DNA of 64,000 bases from Owenia fusiformis (lineage: Eukaryota; Annelida; Polychaeta; Sabellida; Oweniidae). The stretch covers positions 12,593,181 through 12,657,180 of the forward strand of contig CAIIXF020000010.1 in NCBI GenBank assembly GCA_903813345.2, in the 5' to 3' direction. Below the pieces are notes generated by a model, which searched no databases, was not told the origin of the DNA, and saw only the letters and a program-made list of their open reading frames with translations. A program made the translations under genes and the position numbers. Positions 21,833 through 31,923 of the stretch are shown here, in pieces; position 1 is the first letter of the stretch; every line of letters begins with the position of its first letter.

Positions 21833-23882
21833 CCCTAAGAAGCATATTACACTTTCTGATGACAATTTGGCAAGTGCATTTTGAAAATGGTAGCCATTTT
21901 TTGTGTATTATTTTATGAATTTTGCGATATACTTCATTTGTAAAAATGGCAGCCATGGCTGTTCAATGGGATTTGCTACACTTTGGCGTTGTTGTTGATG
22001 TCCTCCATGCAGACAATTGCAAACCTTTAACCTTAATTCCAGTACAGTACAATGATTGAATATCTCTAAACTAGTGGATCTCTATTATTCTGTGTTTCTG
22101 ACCAATGCTTCAATCTTCCACTTAACATGATTACAACTTTAACCAATATAACAATGATGATGAAGCTCAATGTAAAATACAACCGTTCAAGATTAGATTT
22201 GGCTGGAGTGGATTTGATTAGATGAGATTGTCTTTGCTTACAGTATATCTGGATGCAGCCTTAATTAGTTATAAATATAATATTGACCCAAATATTCAAT
22301 AAAAAGCCAAATTTTCAAAGTAGAGCTCACATTTATTTTTGCATAATAGTGAAGGGAAGGATATTGCATCATTTTGATCTTCAAATATGAACATCTTCAA
22401 AATCTATTAAATGTTGATACTTTGTAATAAATTCCATCAATAAAACAGAAGTATATGAATGCTTGTATATGAATTTATTATTACTTAAGTGGATTATTTA
22501 CTTAGTGTATATATTTCCTATACATTATTTACATTATTTTAATAAGATGCAAGATTACCTTTTGAATGTACAAGACATATCCAATATGTGTATTATACAA
22601 ATATAAAGTTTGAATGTTTTATGGCTTAATTTATGTACATAATGATTAAAGTATGCAAATATAAGAATTTTATCTTCTGAATAAATTTTTTCTAGTATTT
22701 TCTTTGCAAACATAATACATCCGCATACATTATGCTAAAAAACATTTATTACAAAATTCCTTTTAACGTTTATTCGAAAAATATTTTATCAATCATATGA
22801 ATTGAATATATAAAAGTGATTTGCAATGACAAGAAATATATTTGCTTTTTGTGCAAAATACAGCAATGTAAATTAAACAATCTTTATATAAAATACAAAC
22901 TTCCTTCAAACTTACTTCAAATGAGAAACTTTCGTCAAATGAGAAAAATATTTGCTATTTATGAATATAATACAGTCTTGTAAATTATACTTTTCAAATA
23001 ATTACAAGCTTTCTTTGTAGTGTCCAATGAGAAACATATTTGTTACTTGTGATTATAATACAGTCTTGTAAATTATACTTTAATATAGATACAAGTTTTC
23101 TTTGTATGTACAATTTGAGAAAAATAGCTGTAATCAAATATAATACAGTCATGTAAAATAAATATTCAAAGGAAAAAGATGTTCACATTTGCCATGATTT
23201 TTTCTATCTTTGCAATTATTATTTAGTTAAACCTATATTTTTATTATACATATACAATCAAGTGAATTACATATTTATATATAACAAAACAACTGTTCGA
23301 TCTTTTATGAAAATAATATGTTGATATTGAGTATACATATAAGCCTTAGAAGAGTATATCAGACACACTCTCTTTATCATTGGGTCTTGATAATAATGTT
23401 GTTAATATTTTATTTTGATTATTTTCTGGTTTCACATACCTTGATATTGAATTTCATTTTATTTTGATCATGTTTTTTTATTTCACATATCTATATATTG
23501 AATTTCTTTGTTTTTCATTATTTATGCATCTCCATCAGATGCAGGAAAAAACAAGATGCAATAACTTTAATAAGTTTTTCAGTTATTCCTTTTCATATGT
23601 TTAAAAAATTCCATTTATATGGAGAGATTATGCAGATAGTCTGCTTATAGCAAATAGTACCCATTACATTATAGTTTTATCCTCTTTCATTAATTCCTCA
23701 GTCACATTTAATCTATGACAACCATACGAAGACTGTAACTCCCTCAAATCAAGATAAATATGCAGCATAAGATATAAGGATAACAGTATGATATAGATCT
23801 TCTATATTGCTTTTGTGAACCTATGGCCACTGGAGAGCAAATGTGACTGAGGCTTAAAAGCAGGATGTATATTGTCATCAGT
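21833..23882. other. 3' flank of gene C, AT-rich spacer
   Basis: Counterpart of 9917-12133. Differences include a deletion of about 120 bp near 22598 and replaced sequence near 22670-22695. No gene was seen. Confidence 0.45.
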
Positions 23883-26800
23883 TTAATTTTCAAAAGTTGG
23901 ATTCATATATGCAGCAACTGGTTCAGTCTCATTACTAATGAATGATATTTCAGTTAATGAAGCACTATTATGTATCACATTTGTATGTGTATCATCAAGA
24001 TGTACCTCATATGATGATCCACTGCGCTTTTTAAGACATACTATTACTACAGCTACAACAGTAATCAACAAAATTGAAAGTGGAATTCCAACTGCCAAGC
24101 CAATGACTAAAGAGTTGTTTGTTTTTGTAGATGGTTGTATTGCTAGTGTTGATGGTTGTATCGCTTGTGTAGATGGTTGTATTACTTGGGTAGATGGTTG
24201 TATTGCTTGGGTAGATTGCTGTATTGCTTGGGTAAATGGTTGCATTGCTTGGGGACATGGTTGTATTGCTTGAGTAGATTGTGTTGTTTGGGTAGATTGC
24301 TGTTCTGTTTCATGCATAGATGACTGTGGTTTGCAAGGTGTGGCTGTTATTGTTGAGTTAGCCAAAGATCTTACGCTTATACAGAAATCACTAGCCCTTA
24401 TTGAAGTAACATTATATGCGTACCCTGGTGGCAGTTTTTGAGTTATGTAATTGTCATATAAATATAACCTTGTCAGCATTGGCATATACAAACATATATC
24501 AAATGGGACTAATTGAAGTTTATTATTTCGTAAGTCCAGATATCTCAATGATGTCAAGCTGCTGAATATGCCATTTGGTAAAGTTATTAGCTCATTATTG
24601 TCAAGGTAAAGTCTGGTCAATGACGTCAAGTTACAGAATGTCCCATCTGATAATTGCAAAGTTTGTAGTTGATAACGATTTAATATTTTGTTAAAACTAA
24701 GGTCAAGTGTTGTCAGTGATGTTAAGTTACTGAATATGCCATCTTGTAATATTGTTAGTCTATTTTGATGGAGGGAAAGGTATTTTAGTGATGCTAAGTT
24801 ACTGAATATGCAATCTGGCAATGTTGTCAGTTTGTTAGAGCCAAGGTTAAGAGTAGTCAATGATGTCAAGTCACTGAATATCCCTTCTGGTAATGTTGTG
24901 TCATTAAAGACAAGGGAAAGACTTGTCAGTGATGACAAGCCTCTAAATATGCCATCTGTTGTAACCTGTAATATTGTGATGTCCCTTGAACCAAGGTCAA
25001 GTTTTAACATTGATGTCAAGCTACTAGATATGCCATCTGGTAATGTTGTTAGTTTATTGTACTTAAGGTCAAGACTGGTAAGTGATGTCAGTTTTCTAAA
25101 AATCCCATCTGGTAATGTTGTTAGTTTATTAGAGGAAAGGTCAAGATAGGTCAGTGATGTCAAGGTACTGAATATGTTTTCTGGTAATGTTGTCAGTTTG
25201 TTATAGCCAAGGTCAAGAGTGGTCAATGATGTCAAGTCACTGAATATATCATCTGGTAATATTGTTAGTCTGTTACCACCAAGGTAAAGCCTGGCCAATT
25301 GTGTTAACTTACTGAATATGTTTTCTGGTAGTTTTGTTAGGTAATGATTAGAGCCAAGGCTAAGACCAGTCAAAGATGTCAAGCTATCAAATATGTGAAC
25401 TGGTAATGATGTTAGCTCATTATCGTGAAGGTCAAGAATTGTCAGTGATGTCAAGCTATTGAATATGTGAACTGGTAATGTTGTTAGTTTATTATAACGA
25501 AGGTCAAGAATTGTCAGTGATGTCAAGCTATTGAATATGCCATCTGGTATTGTTTTTAGCCAATTATCTTCTAGGTAAAGAGTAGTCAGTGATGTCAAGT
25601 TATTGAACATGTCAACTGATAATTTAACTCTAGTATAGACAAGGTCAAGAGTAATCAGTGATGTCAAGCTATTGAATGTTCCATCTGGTGTTGTTCTTAG
25701 AGTAGTTTTGCGAAAGTTAAGACTGGTCAATGAAGTCAAGCTATCAAATATGTCAACTGGTAATGATAGTGGAGAAAAATTTTCGTAAAGGCTGAGAGTA
25801 GTTAGTGATGTCAAGTTATTGAATATGCCATATGGTAATGTTTCTAGCCAATTATTGTCTAGGTTAAGAGTAGTCAATGATGTCAAGCTATTGAATATGC
25901 CATCTGGTAATATTCGTAGTGTATTGTAGCGAAGGTCAAGAGTAGTCAGTGATGTCAAGCTATTGAATGTTCCACCTAGTAATGCATAAATACCTACAAA
26001 GCTAAGGTCAAGAGTAGCCAATGATGTCAAGCCGTTGAATATGTGAGCTGGTATTAATCTTCTTAAATCATTAGAGCTAAGGACAAGAGTAGTCAGTGAT
26101 CTTGAGCTATTGAATATGCCATCTGGAAATATTTTTAGATAATTTTTTGAAATATTAAGAGTAGTCAGTGATGTCAAGTTATTGAATATGTTAACTGATA
26201 AGTGTGAAAATTCATTATAGGCAGGGTAAAGACTATGGCGAAGGTCAAGAGTAAGAAGTGATGACAAGCTATTGAATATGCCATCTGGTAATGTTGTTAT
26301 TAGGTCATTATAGCAAATGTCAAGAGTAATCAGTGATGTCAAGCTACTGAATATTCCATTTGGAAATGCTGTTATTTTATTATAGCAAAGGTCAAGAGTT
26401 GTCAGTGATGTCAAGTTATTGAATATGTTAAATGATAATGTTGTTAGTTCATTATAGCGAAGGTCAAGAGTAGTCAACGATGTCAAGCTATTGAATATGC
26501 CATCTGGTAATGTTGTTAGTTTATTATAACAAAGGTCAAGAGTAGTCAGTGATATCAAGCTATTGAATATGTCAACAGGTAATATTGTTAGATCATTCCT
26601 ACTAAGGTGAAGTTCTGTCAGTGATGTCAAGCTATTGAATATACCATCTGGTGATGTTGTTAGTTTACTATAGCGAATGTCAAGAGTAGTCAGTGATGTC
26701 AAGCTATTGAATATGTCAGCTGGTAATATTGTTAGGTTATTTAAGCCTAGGTCAAGACTAGTCAGTGATGTCAATTTACTGAATATGTTTCCTGGTAGTA

Positions 26801-27509
26801 TTGTTAGGTCATTAGAGTCAACAGGTAATGTTGTTAATCTATTATGGTAAATGCCAAGACTGGTCAGTGATGTCAAGCTATTGAATATGTCAACTGGTAA
26901 TATTGTTAGGTCATTTAAGCCTAGGTCAAGACTGGTCAGTGATGTCAATTTACTGAATATGTTTCCTGGTAGTATTGTTAGGTCATTAGAGTGAAGGAAA
27001 AGACCAGTCAATGATGTCAGGCTGTTGAATATTTCATCTGGTAATGTTGTTATTAGTTTATTATTGGCGAGGGAAAGAACGGTCAATGATGTCAAGCTAC
27101 TAAATATGCCATCTGGTAATGTTCGTAGTTCATTATTGGCAAGGATAAGTCTGGTCAGTGATGTCAGGGTACTGAATATGCAAACTGGTAATGTTGATAG
27201 TTTATTTTTGGAAATATAAAGAGTTTTCAGTGATGCCAAGTTAGTTAATATTCCATCTGGTATTTTTGTCAGAGTATTATTAACCAAATACAGTTCTTCC
27301 AATGATTCTAAACCAGAGAAAGCACCTGGTTCAATTTGAGTAATAACAGTATCATTCAGATAGAGACGTTTAAGATTGGAATATTCCTTGAACATGCCTT
27401 CTGTTAGTTTTGTATGGCCTCTTCTGCTCATATCTAGCACTGTGGCATCAGGGGATTGGATGGTCACTTGGTACATGATGAACATCACTAGAGTCTTCAG
27501 TAACACATT
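23883..27509 (-). CDS. LRR transmembrane receptor gene C, main exon
   Basis: Together with its first exon it encodes about 1217 residues with the same plan as B: signal peptide, about 39 LRRs, a Cys-containing cap (DICLY, SDFC, TPC), a shorter stalk (about eight 7-mers), a membrane segment (24039-24113) and a tail matching B's except for a few substitutions (such as SNE for SNK). The first roughly 80 residues and the C-terminal third-hundred are almost B's, while the central LRRs differ in order, number and sequence. Irregular modules stand out: a fused repeat LTTLPVDSNDLTILP near 26820, and an extended module with SLYPAYNEFSHLSV near 26215. It starts at a TTTCAG acceptor with AAT GTG and no ATG. 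The reading frame is intact throughout. The role is inferred as surface recognition, as for B. Confidence 0.9.
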   Translation of the reverse strand, partial: NVLLKTLVMFIMYQVTIQSPDATVLDMSRRGHTKLTEGMFKEYSNLKRLYLNDTVITQIEPGAFSGLESLEELYLVNNTLTKIPDGILTNLASLKTLYISKNKLSTLPVCIFSTLTSLTRLILANNELRTLPDGIFSSLTSLTVLSLANNKLITTLPDEIFNSLTSLTGLFLHSNDLTILPGNIFSKLTSLTSLDLGLNDLTILPVDIFNSLTSLTSLGIYHNRLTTLPVDSNDLTILPGNIFSKLTSLTSLDLGLNNLTILPADIFNSLTSLTTLDIRYSKLTTSPDGIFNSLTSLTELHLSRNDLTILPVDIFNSLISLTTLDLCYNKLTTLPDGIFNSLTSLTTLDLRYNELTTLSFNIFNNLTSLTTLDLCYNKITAFPNGIFSSLTSLITLDICYNDLITTLPDGIFNSLSSLLTLDLRHSLYPAYNEFSHLSVNIFNNLTSLTTLNISKNYLKIFPDGIFNSSRSLTTLVLSSNDLRRLIPAHIFNGLTSLATLDLSFVGIYALLGGTFNSLTSLTTLDLRYNTLRILPDGIFNSLTSLTTLNLDNNWLETLPYGIFNNLTSLTTLSLYENFSPLSLPVDIFDSLTSLTSLNFRKTTLRTTPDGTFNSLTSLITLDLVYTRVKLSVDMFNNLTSLTTLYLEDNWLKTIPDGIFNSLTSLTILDLRYNKLTTLPVHIFNSLTSLTILDLHDNELTSLPVHIFDSLTSLTGLSLGSNHYLTKLPENIFSKLTQLARLYLGGNRLTILPDDIFSDLTSLTTLDLGYNKLTTLPENIFSTLTSLTYLDLSSNKLTTLPDGIFRKLTSLTSLDLKYNKLTTLPDGISSSLTSMLKLDLGSRDITILQVTTDGIFRGLSSLTSLSLVFNDTTLPEGIFSDLTSLTTLNLGSNKLTTLPDCIFSNLASLKYLSLHQNRLTILQDGIFSNLTSLTTLDLSFNKILNRYQLQTLQLSDGTFCNLTSLTRLYLDNNELITLPNGIFSSLTSLRYLDLRNNKLQLVPFDICLYMPMLTRLYLYDNYITQKLPPGYAYNVTSIRASDFCISVRSLANSTITATPCKPQSSMHETEQQSTQTTQSTQAIQPCPQAMQPFTQAIQQSTQAIQPSTQVIQPSTQAIQPSTLAIQPSTKTNNSLVIGLAVGIPLSILLITVVAVVIVCLKKRSGSSYEVHLDDTHTNVIHNSASLTEISFISNETEPVAAYMNPTFEN
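24123..24300 (-). repeat. 21-bp coding minisatellite, stalk of gene C
   Basis: About eight 21-bp units encoding the STQAIQP stalk, against about 14 in gene B. Confidence 0.8.
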
Positions 27510-27810
27510 CTGAAAGTATCAATTCAGCTTTGAAATCATGGGTGTATGAAATGTTATAACCCATAAATAAGAACTTTTAAAGCAGTAATAGGACATCTAC
27601 TCAAAAATCTATTTTGATATTTGTTTGTCCATTTGTTCTGTCATTCAGACCCTCTTTATTTTAAATATTTTTCTTGGTGTTAACTATTTGAAAAGTGATT
27701 AAAATCTCATTCAGTTATGAACATTTACTTTGCTGTTACATTTATGAAAAGTTACCTTTGAGGAAAACCCCTTTCACTTTTAAGAGATCCCATGTTTTGA
27801 CTGTACATAC

Positions 27811-27837
27811 CTTCATCATCTTGTCAGCTGCTGCCAT
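27811..27837 (-). CDS. First coding exon of LRR gene C
   Basis: Encodes MAAADKMMK, one Met more than in A, B and D: a 3-bp in-frame CAT insertion on the plus strand. It ends AAG before GTATGT, and the intron is 27510-27810, again 301 bp and phase 0. A frame-preserving indel in so small an exon supports its being coding. Confidence 0.75.
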
Positions 27838-28760
27838 TGTTTGCTCTGTAGTCAACTGTGAATCACTATTGTGCTTGATATCTGTTCTGTGAATTGTAAA
27901 GTGCTGCAAATTAAAGTTTTATTAATCAAACCTTCAATGATATGAATATATCGTATATATGAAGTTTCATCCCAATTTTAATTTTTCTATTTATCAGTTA
28001 TTTCAATGTGTTTATTTGCAATGATATATATTTCTTTTGCTATACTAGAAAAAAATATGTGCTACCTTGCAAAGTCTCCAGAGGTATGATTGCTGAATTG
28101 CTCTTTTTAGATATGTCTGCTGAAGTATGATCGCTGAATTGCTCTTTTTAATATAGTTTTTTCTCTCGTAACTTGTGGTCGGTTCTTAATTATAACTTAT
28201 ATTGCGAAAGCAGTTTTATGTTCATCTCATTTATTTGGCTCTTAAGCATTAAAATTAAATTAATGTGTGTGCCATGTGACCTTTAGGTAATATTTAAAGT
28301 TATAAAAGTTAAAAACATAAAAAAATTCCTTTGATAGTTTTCCAAGCATATGTTTTTTATTGTTTGTGTTTGAATGCAATGTTACGATTCAATTTATATT
28401 ATTATCCTGCCAAACAAAGTTCAGTCGAATATAGAAATGCCTTCCTTCGTCCATCTGTCCATTCAATATGCTGAAATATTCAACATGAGTGATCTGATTA
28501 ATTATCCCAACCAATTAGGTTCGTGGGAGATAGGAAAGATGTACATCCGTTAGTTAGGTGGTTTGTTGTTTGGTTGGTTGCTTAGTGGGTGGGTGGGTTT
28601 AGTTAGTTAGTAAGTTAGTTAGTTAGTAAGTTGGTTGGTTGGTTGGTTCGTTGGTGGGCGGTTGGTGCGTGGGTGGGCTGGTGGATGGGTTAGTTAGTTC
28701 ATCTGTCCAGGTGATAACTCAAATATCGGTAGACGAATTTGATTCAAAGGATTGGTATCG
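27838..28760 (-). promoter_or_regulatory. 5' flank of LRR gene C
   Basis: Aligns with the A/B flanks to about 28450, then again around 28715-28760 (ATAACTCAAATA...GATTTGATTCAAA type text). The break between is filled by a tetranucleotide-rich stretch. Divergence from A/B is visibly greater than between A and B. Confidence 0.4.
28552..28700. repeat. TTAG/TTGG microsatellite
   Basis: Tetranucleotide-like runs of GTTAGTTA, GGTTGGTT and GGTGGGT, about 150 bp, lying in the otherwise conserved 5' flank of gene C. Confidence 0.85.
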
Positions 28761-29403
28761 ATATGGAGAACTGAATTCAACAATGTTTTTCTCTTGAACC
28801 AATCATTGGAAACATTCTGTAAAAAACATGTCACTGACAGAGAACATACTGGGGTATGATGAAATGATAGCAAAACATGTCCACAAATCTTAGTTTTCTC
28901 TAGAAGACAGATCATTTGTATGGGAATACGCATGTTATTACAATTGGTTGGGTTAACCCAGTTGTATGCCAAGGTGCCAAGAAGGCAAGGACATTAACAT
29001 TTTGCCATTAGTTTTGAACATTTATGCCACTTGTTCTGGCAGTTAGATAGTGTTAGTGTTTGTATTTAATAAACATAATACAACTTATGTATATATAGTT
29101 GTACACTGCTGTTCCAATTGTAACAAAAATGAGAACTTAAGGGGGGAAGTAGGAACTATTTTAAATAAGGTAAGTAAGTAAGTAAATAAGCCAAGTTCCG
29201 AATTCCGTTCCGATTCCGTTCCATTCCATGCCAGCCCTAATATGTAGGCCCTGAGGAAGTATCCCTTACTGGTCAAATGGACTTGTAAAATTCAAAATTT
29301 GTCATTCCGCATCAAAATGCACTGGTTATGTTGACCAGCACTTGTTTATTATACTTAAACTATTAACACATAATTTCTTTAAAATACTGAATAAATATAT
29401 ATA
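28761..29403. other. Spacer DNA, no gene seen
   Basis: Contains short unsupported ORFs and a GTAAGTAAGTAA run near 29168. No gene or element end was recognised. Confidence 0.4.
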
Positions 29404-30032
29404 CAGGGTGTCCCGAAAGTATAGGGCCCCCCCTAGGCAGATATATACCAGTGTCGTCATAGTATGTGTCATATATCATTTTAAAGCTTATCAAAAGTTA
29501 CATTGATTTGCAAAGTATCATGGTGCAACTCACAAATGGGAAAAAGTTACAGTCATTTTAGAATTTAGTGTTTGGCCAAAATAAAGTTCAATTGTACACC
29601 ACATTAGTAGTCAATGTGTCCTCTCTTGGCCATGTTACAGCAGCAATTCTTTTCAGATATGACCTTAAAAGCCCTTCAAATAAGGCAGTGGAATTTTGTA
29701 ATCCTCTTAAAACCTATTAAGGCACTTTAGAAGAGTTTTCTTGGAGTATCTATTGTTTTCCAACTCAATATCCATCTGACACGAAAATAATTGCTGCTGT
29801 TTAGATGGCCCGGGAGAACACATTGGCCAGTGATTTTGTGTAAAATTAAACTTAATTTTTGCCATACACTAAATTTTAAAATGCCTGTAATTTTTTCACA
29901 TTTGAGAGTTGAACCATGATTCTTGGCAAATCAATGTAACTTTGGATAAGCTTTAAAATGATATATGACACATACTATAAAAACACTGGTATATGTCTGC
30001 CTAGGGGGGCCCCATACTTTCGGGACACCCTG
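29404..30032. mobile_element. Mariner-like MITE with long inverted repeats
   Basis: Starts CAGGGTGTCCCGAAAGTATA and ends with its complement (...CTTTCGGGACACCCTG), flanked by TA on both sides. The inverted arms extend about 170 bp inward (29404-29590 against 29860-30032) with some mismatches, leaving a 270-bp core. There is no transposase. The TA target and CAGGGTGTCC ends are typical of Tc1/mariner-derived MITEs. Confidence 0.9.
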
Positions 30033-30406
30033 TATATATAAAGTATGTATGTATAAATACAAACATTCTATGTAATGTCCAATAAGAAAAATATTTATTA
30101 CTTGGAAATACATTATGACTTTAAAGTCATTGCATGTCAGTTATACTAATACTAAAACTAAAACTATGACTATACTGTATTTCTTTGCAATGTTTTGCAA
30201 GAAAAGATTTATAATACATATTTATAATACAAATAATAATGTACATATAATATATAAAATACAGTAATTCATTCCATAGTTACTGTGATATTCACAGTAG
30301 AAACAAAACAGTTTATTCATAGCAAGTTGAAAAATATTACTTTTTGGAGACATAGAATATACAGTTTCAATAAAATACACGTATACAGGTTTTAAACCAT
30401 ATTAGT
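30033..30406. other. AT-rich flank related to B/C 3' flanks
   Basis: Text such as ATGTCCAATAAGAAAAATAT resembles the 3' flanks of B (near 11250) and C, suggesting that gene D's downstream DNA is an older copy of the same flank. No gene was seen. Confidence 0.4.
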
Positions 30407-30690
30407 CAGGGGCGTAGCCACCTTTCAGTCAGGGGGGTGAGATTGCCAATTTTGGGGGTTTTCATTGGGGGGGGGGGGGGGGTGTGGTCGTGGCATAAGC
30501 AAAGCAAAACAATTTTTTTTAAAGATTTGTTTTGAATTTTAGAAAAATGATGTTTCCTTCAAAATTGAGCTAGAGCTTCAAATGAAAAACATTTTAAAGC
30601 TTTTTTCTTCTTCTATAATGGTTCTATTTTTATTGTTGGTTATGAAGGATATGAGGGACAACTCCCCCCCCCCCCCCAGCTACACCTATA
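30407..30690. mobile_element. hAT-like MITE, GGGGCGTAGCC family
   Basis: Left end CAGGGGCGTAGCCACC and right end CAGCTACACCTAT are imperfect inverted repeats, with long G and C homopolymers just inside each. The interior matches the 54335 copy (AAATTGAGC...GCTTCAAAT...AAAAGCAT text). The target duplication is unclear. Confidence 0.65.
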
Positions 30691-30818
30691 TGAGATAAAG
30701 CACTATATACAGAGTTTTGCTACTTGACTCAAATTGAGACTCATAGTAACAATCGTCAGTCAAAAGTTTGTAAATGTAGTACCTTTTACCTCTATCATAT
30801 ATATACATTAACCTATAA

Positions 30819-31021
30819 CAGGCCCGTAGCCAGGATTTTCCAAGGGGGGGGGTTCAGTTTTCAAAAATTTCCAGGGGGGGTTCACATTTGACAATTTTGG
30901 CCCAAATATGGCTAAAATCACAAGAGAAGTGCTCAAAATGGTGAAAAACTGCATGATTTTGAAAGAATTTTTGGCCAGGGGGGGTTCGCCCGAACCATGC
31001 GAACCCCCCCTGGCTACGATA
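30819..31021. mobile_element. Short hAT-like MITE with G-rich ends
   Basis: Left end CAGGCCCGTAGCCAGGATTT and right end CCCTGGCTACGATA are inverted, and both are followed inward by GGGGGGGTTC-type sequence, giving a foldback of about 200 bp. The right boundary is blurred by a second CCCCCCTGGCTGTGATAC. Confidence 0.65.
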
Positions 31022-31923
31022 CCCCCCTGGCTGTGATACATTAGATACACTCACTTTTTATTGTATCAATTTTTTATTTTGATCATAGTATGATTTGATA
31101 TATCAAAATATTTAATTTCATCAATTAGTGCTCAAGCAGAGAATCCAAGATCGGTAACAAAAATTTTCAGTTTTTCAGTCATTTCAAATAATGAGGATGG
31201 AAAAAAAGAAAACTTAAATTTCTTGTAATTTTTATAATTTTTACATATGCTAAGTTAGTAATACTATGTTACTTTCAAACTTAATTAGCTTTCTTCATAG
31301 TGCTAGAAGGAAATGTTTTATTTTGATCATTGTTTAAAGACCAATATCGCATAGCAATTAAGTTCTTTGGCAATGGCTAGAATAAAATCTGAGTTCATAT
31401 ACAGGGTGTGCCAAAAAACATTTTAACTTTTTTAGAAGGCGAGAAAAGTATCATGACATTATGGTATTGACATAAAATAAATTACAGAAACTTAAGGATA
31501 GGCATATTTTACCATTCAAATACTTAAGTGATACTGACTTAAATTTTTTTGTCAGATGTTTGAATATTAATGCTCAATTGTTCATCAGTTGTTTATCAGT
31601 ATTTAGTCACTATGGTATTATGTTATACAGTACTAATTATTTATTATACAAATGTTCTATGCATCTGCCTTTAACCTTCACAATCACATGGAGATGAGGA
31701 CCGAATTGGTCAAAGGCTCAATCCAGCAAAACACCACTTAACAAACATTGTAGCAGATTTAGTGAAGATAATAAATGTGCTATTCATTATCACATAAAAT
31801 CATAAAAAAGCACATTTTAAAATAAATTGTTCTACTGAATTTTTGTGACATCACATATCATATAAGAATAAGGAAAAAACTTTGAAGCCCTTATTTACTC
31901 AGCTATACTAGTACTTGTATATC
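31022..31923. other. 3' flank of gene D
   Basis: AT-rich. TA-CAGGGTGTGCCAAAAAAC at 31400 looks like one end of a mariner-like element, but no partner end was found before gene D, so it is at most a truncated copy. No stalk or membrane-segment sequence like that of B or C was found here. Confidence 0.4.

Larger units (their letters stand above)
13476..23882. repeat. Tandem segmental duplication, unit 2
   Basis: Counterpart of 1-12133: the 5' part of gene B followed upstream by the B-C spacer. Relative to unit 1 it lacks the 1984-bp transposon, has four rather than seven 162-bp monomers, has lost about 120 bp near 22598, and gained the 877-bp hAT element. Confidence 0.9.

Noticed and set aside
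31400-31440. CAGGGTGTGCCAAAAAAC after TA, as a mariner element
   Set aside because: Only one end is visible. Without a partner end or a target duplication it is not called as an element.
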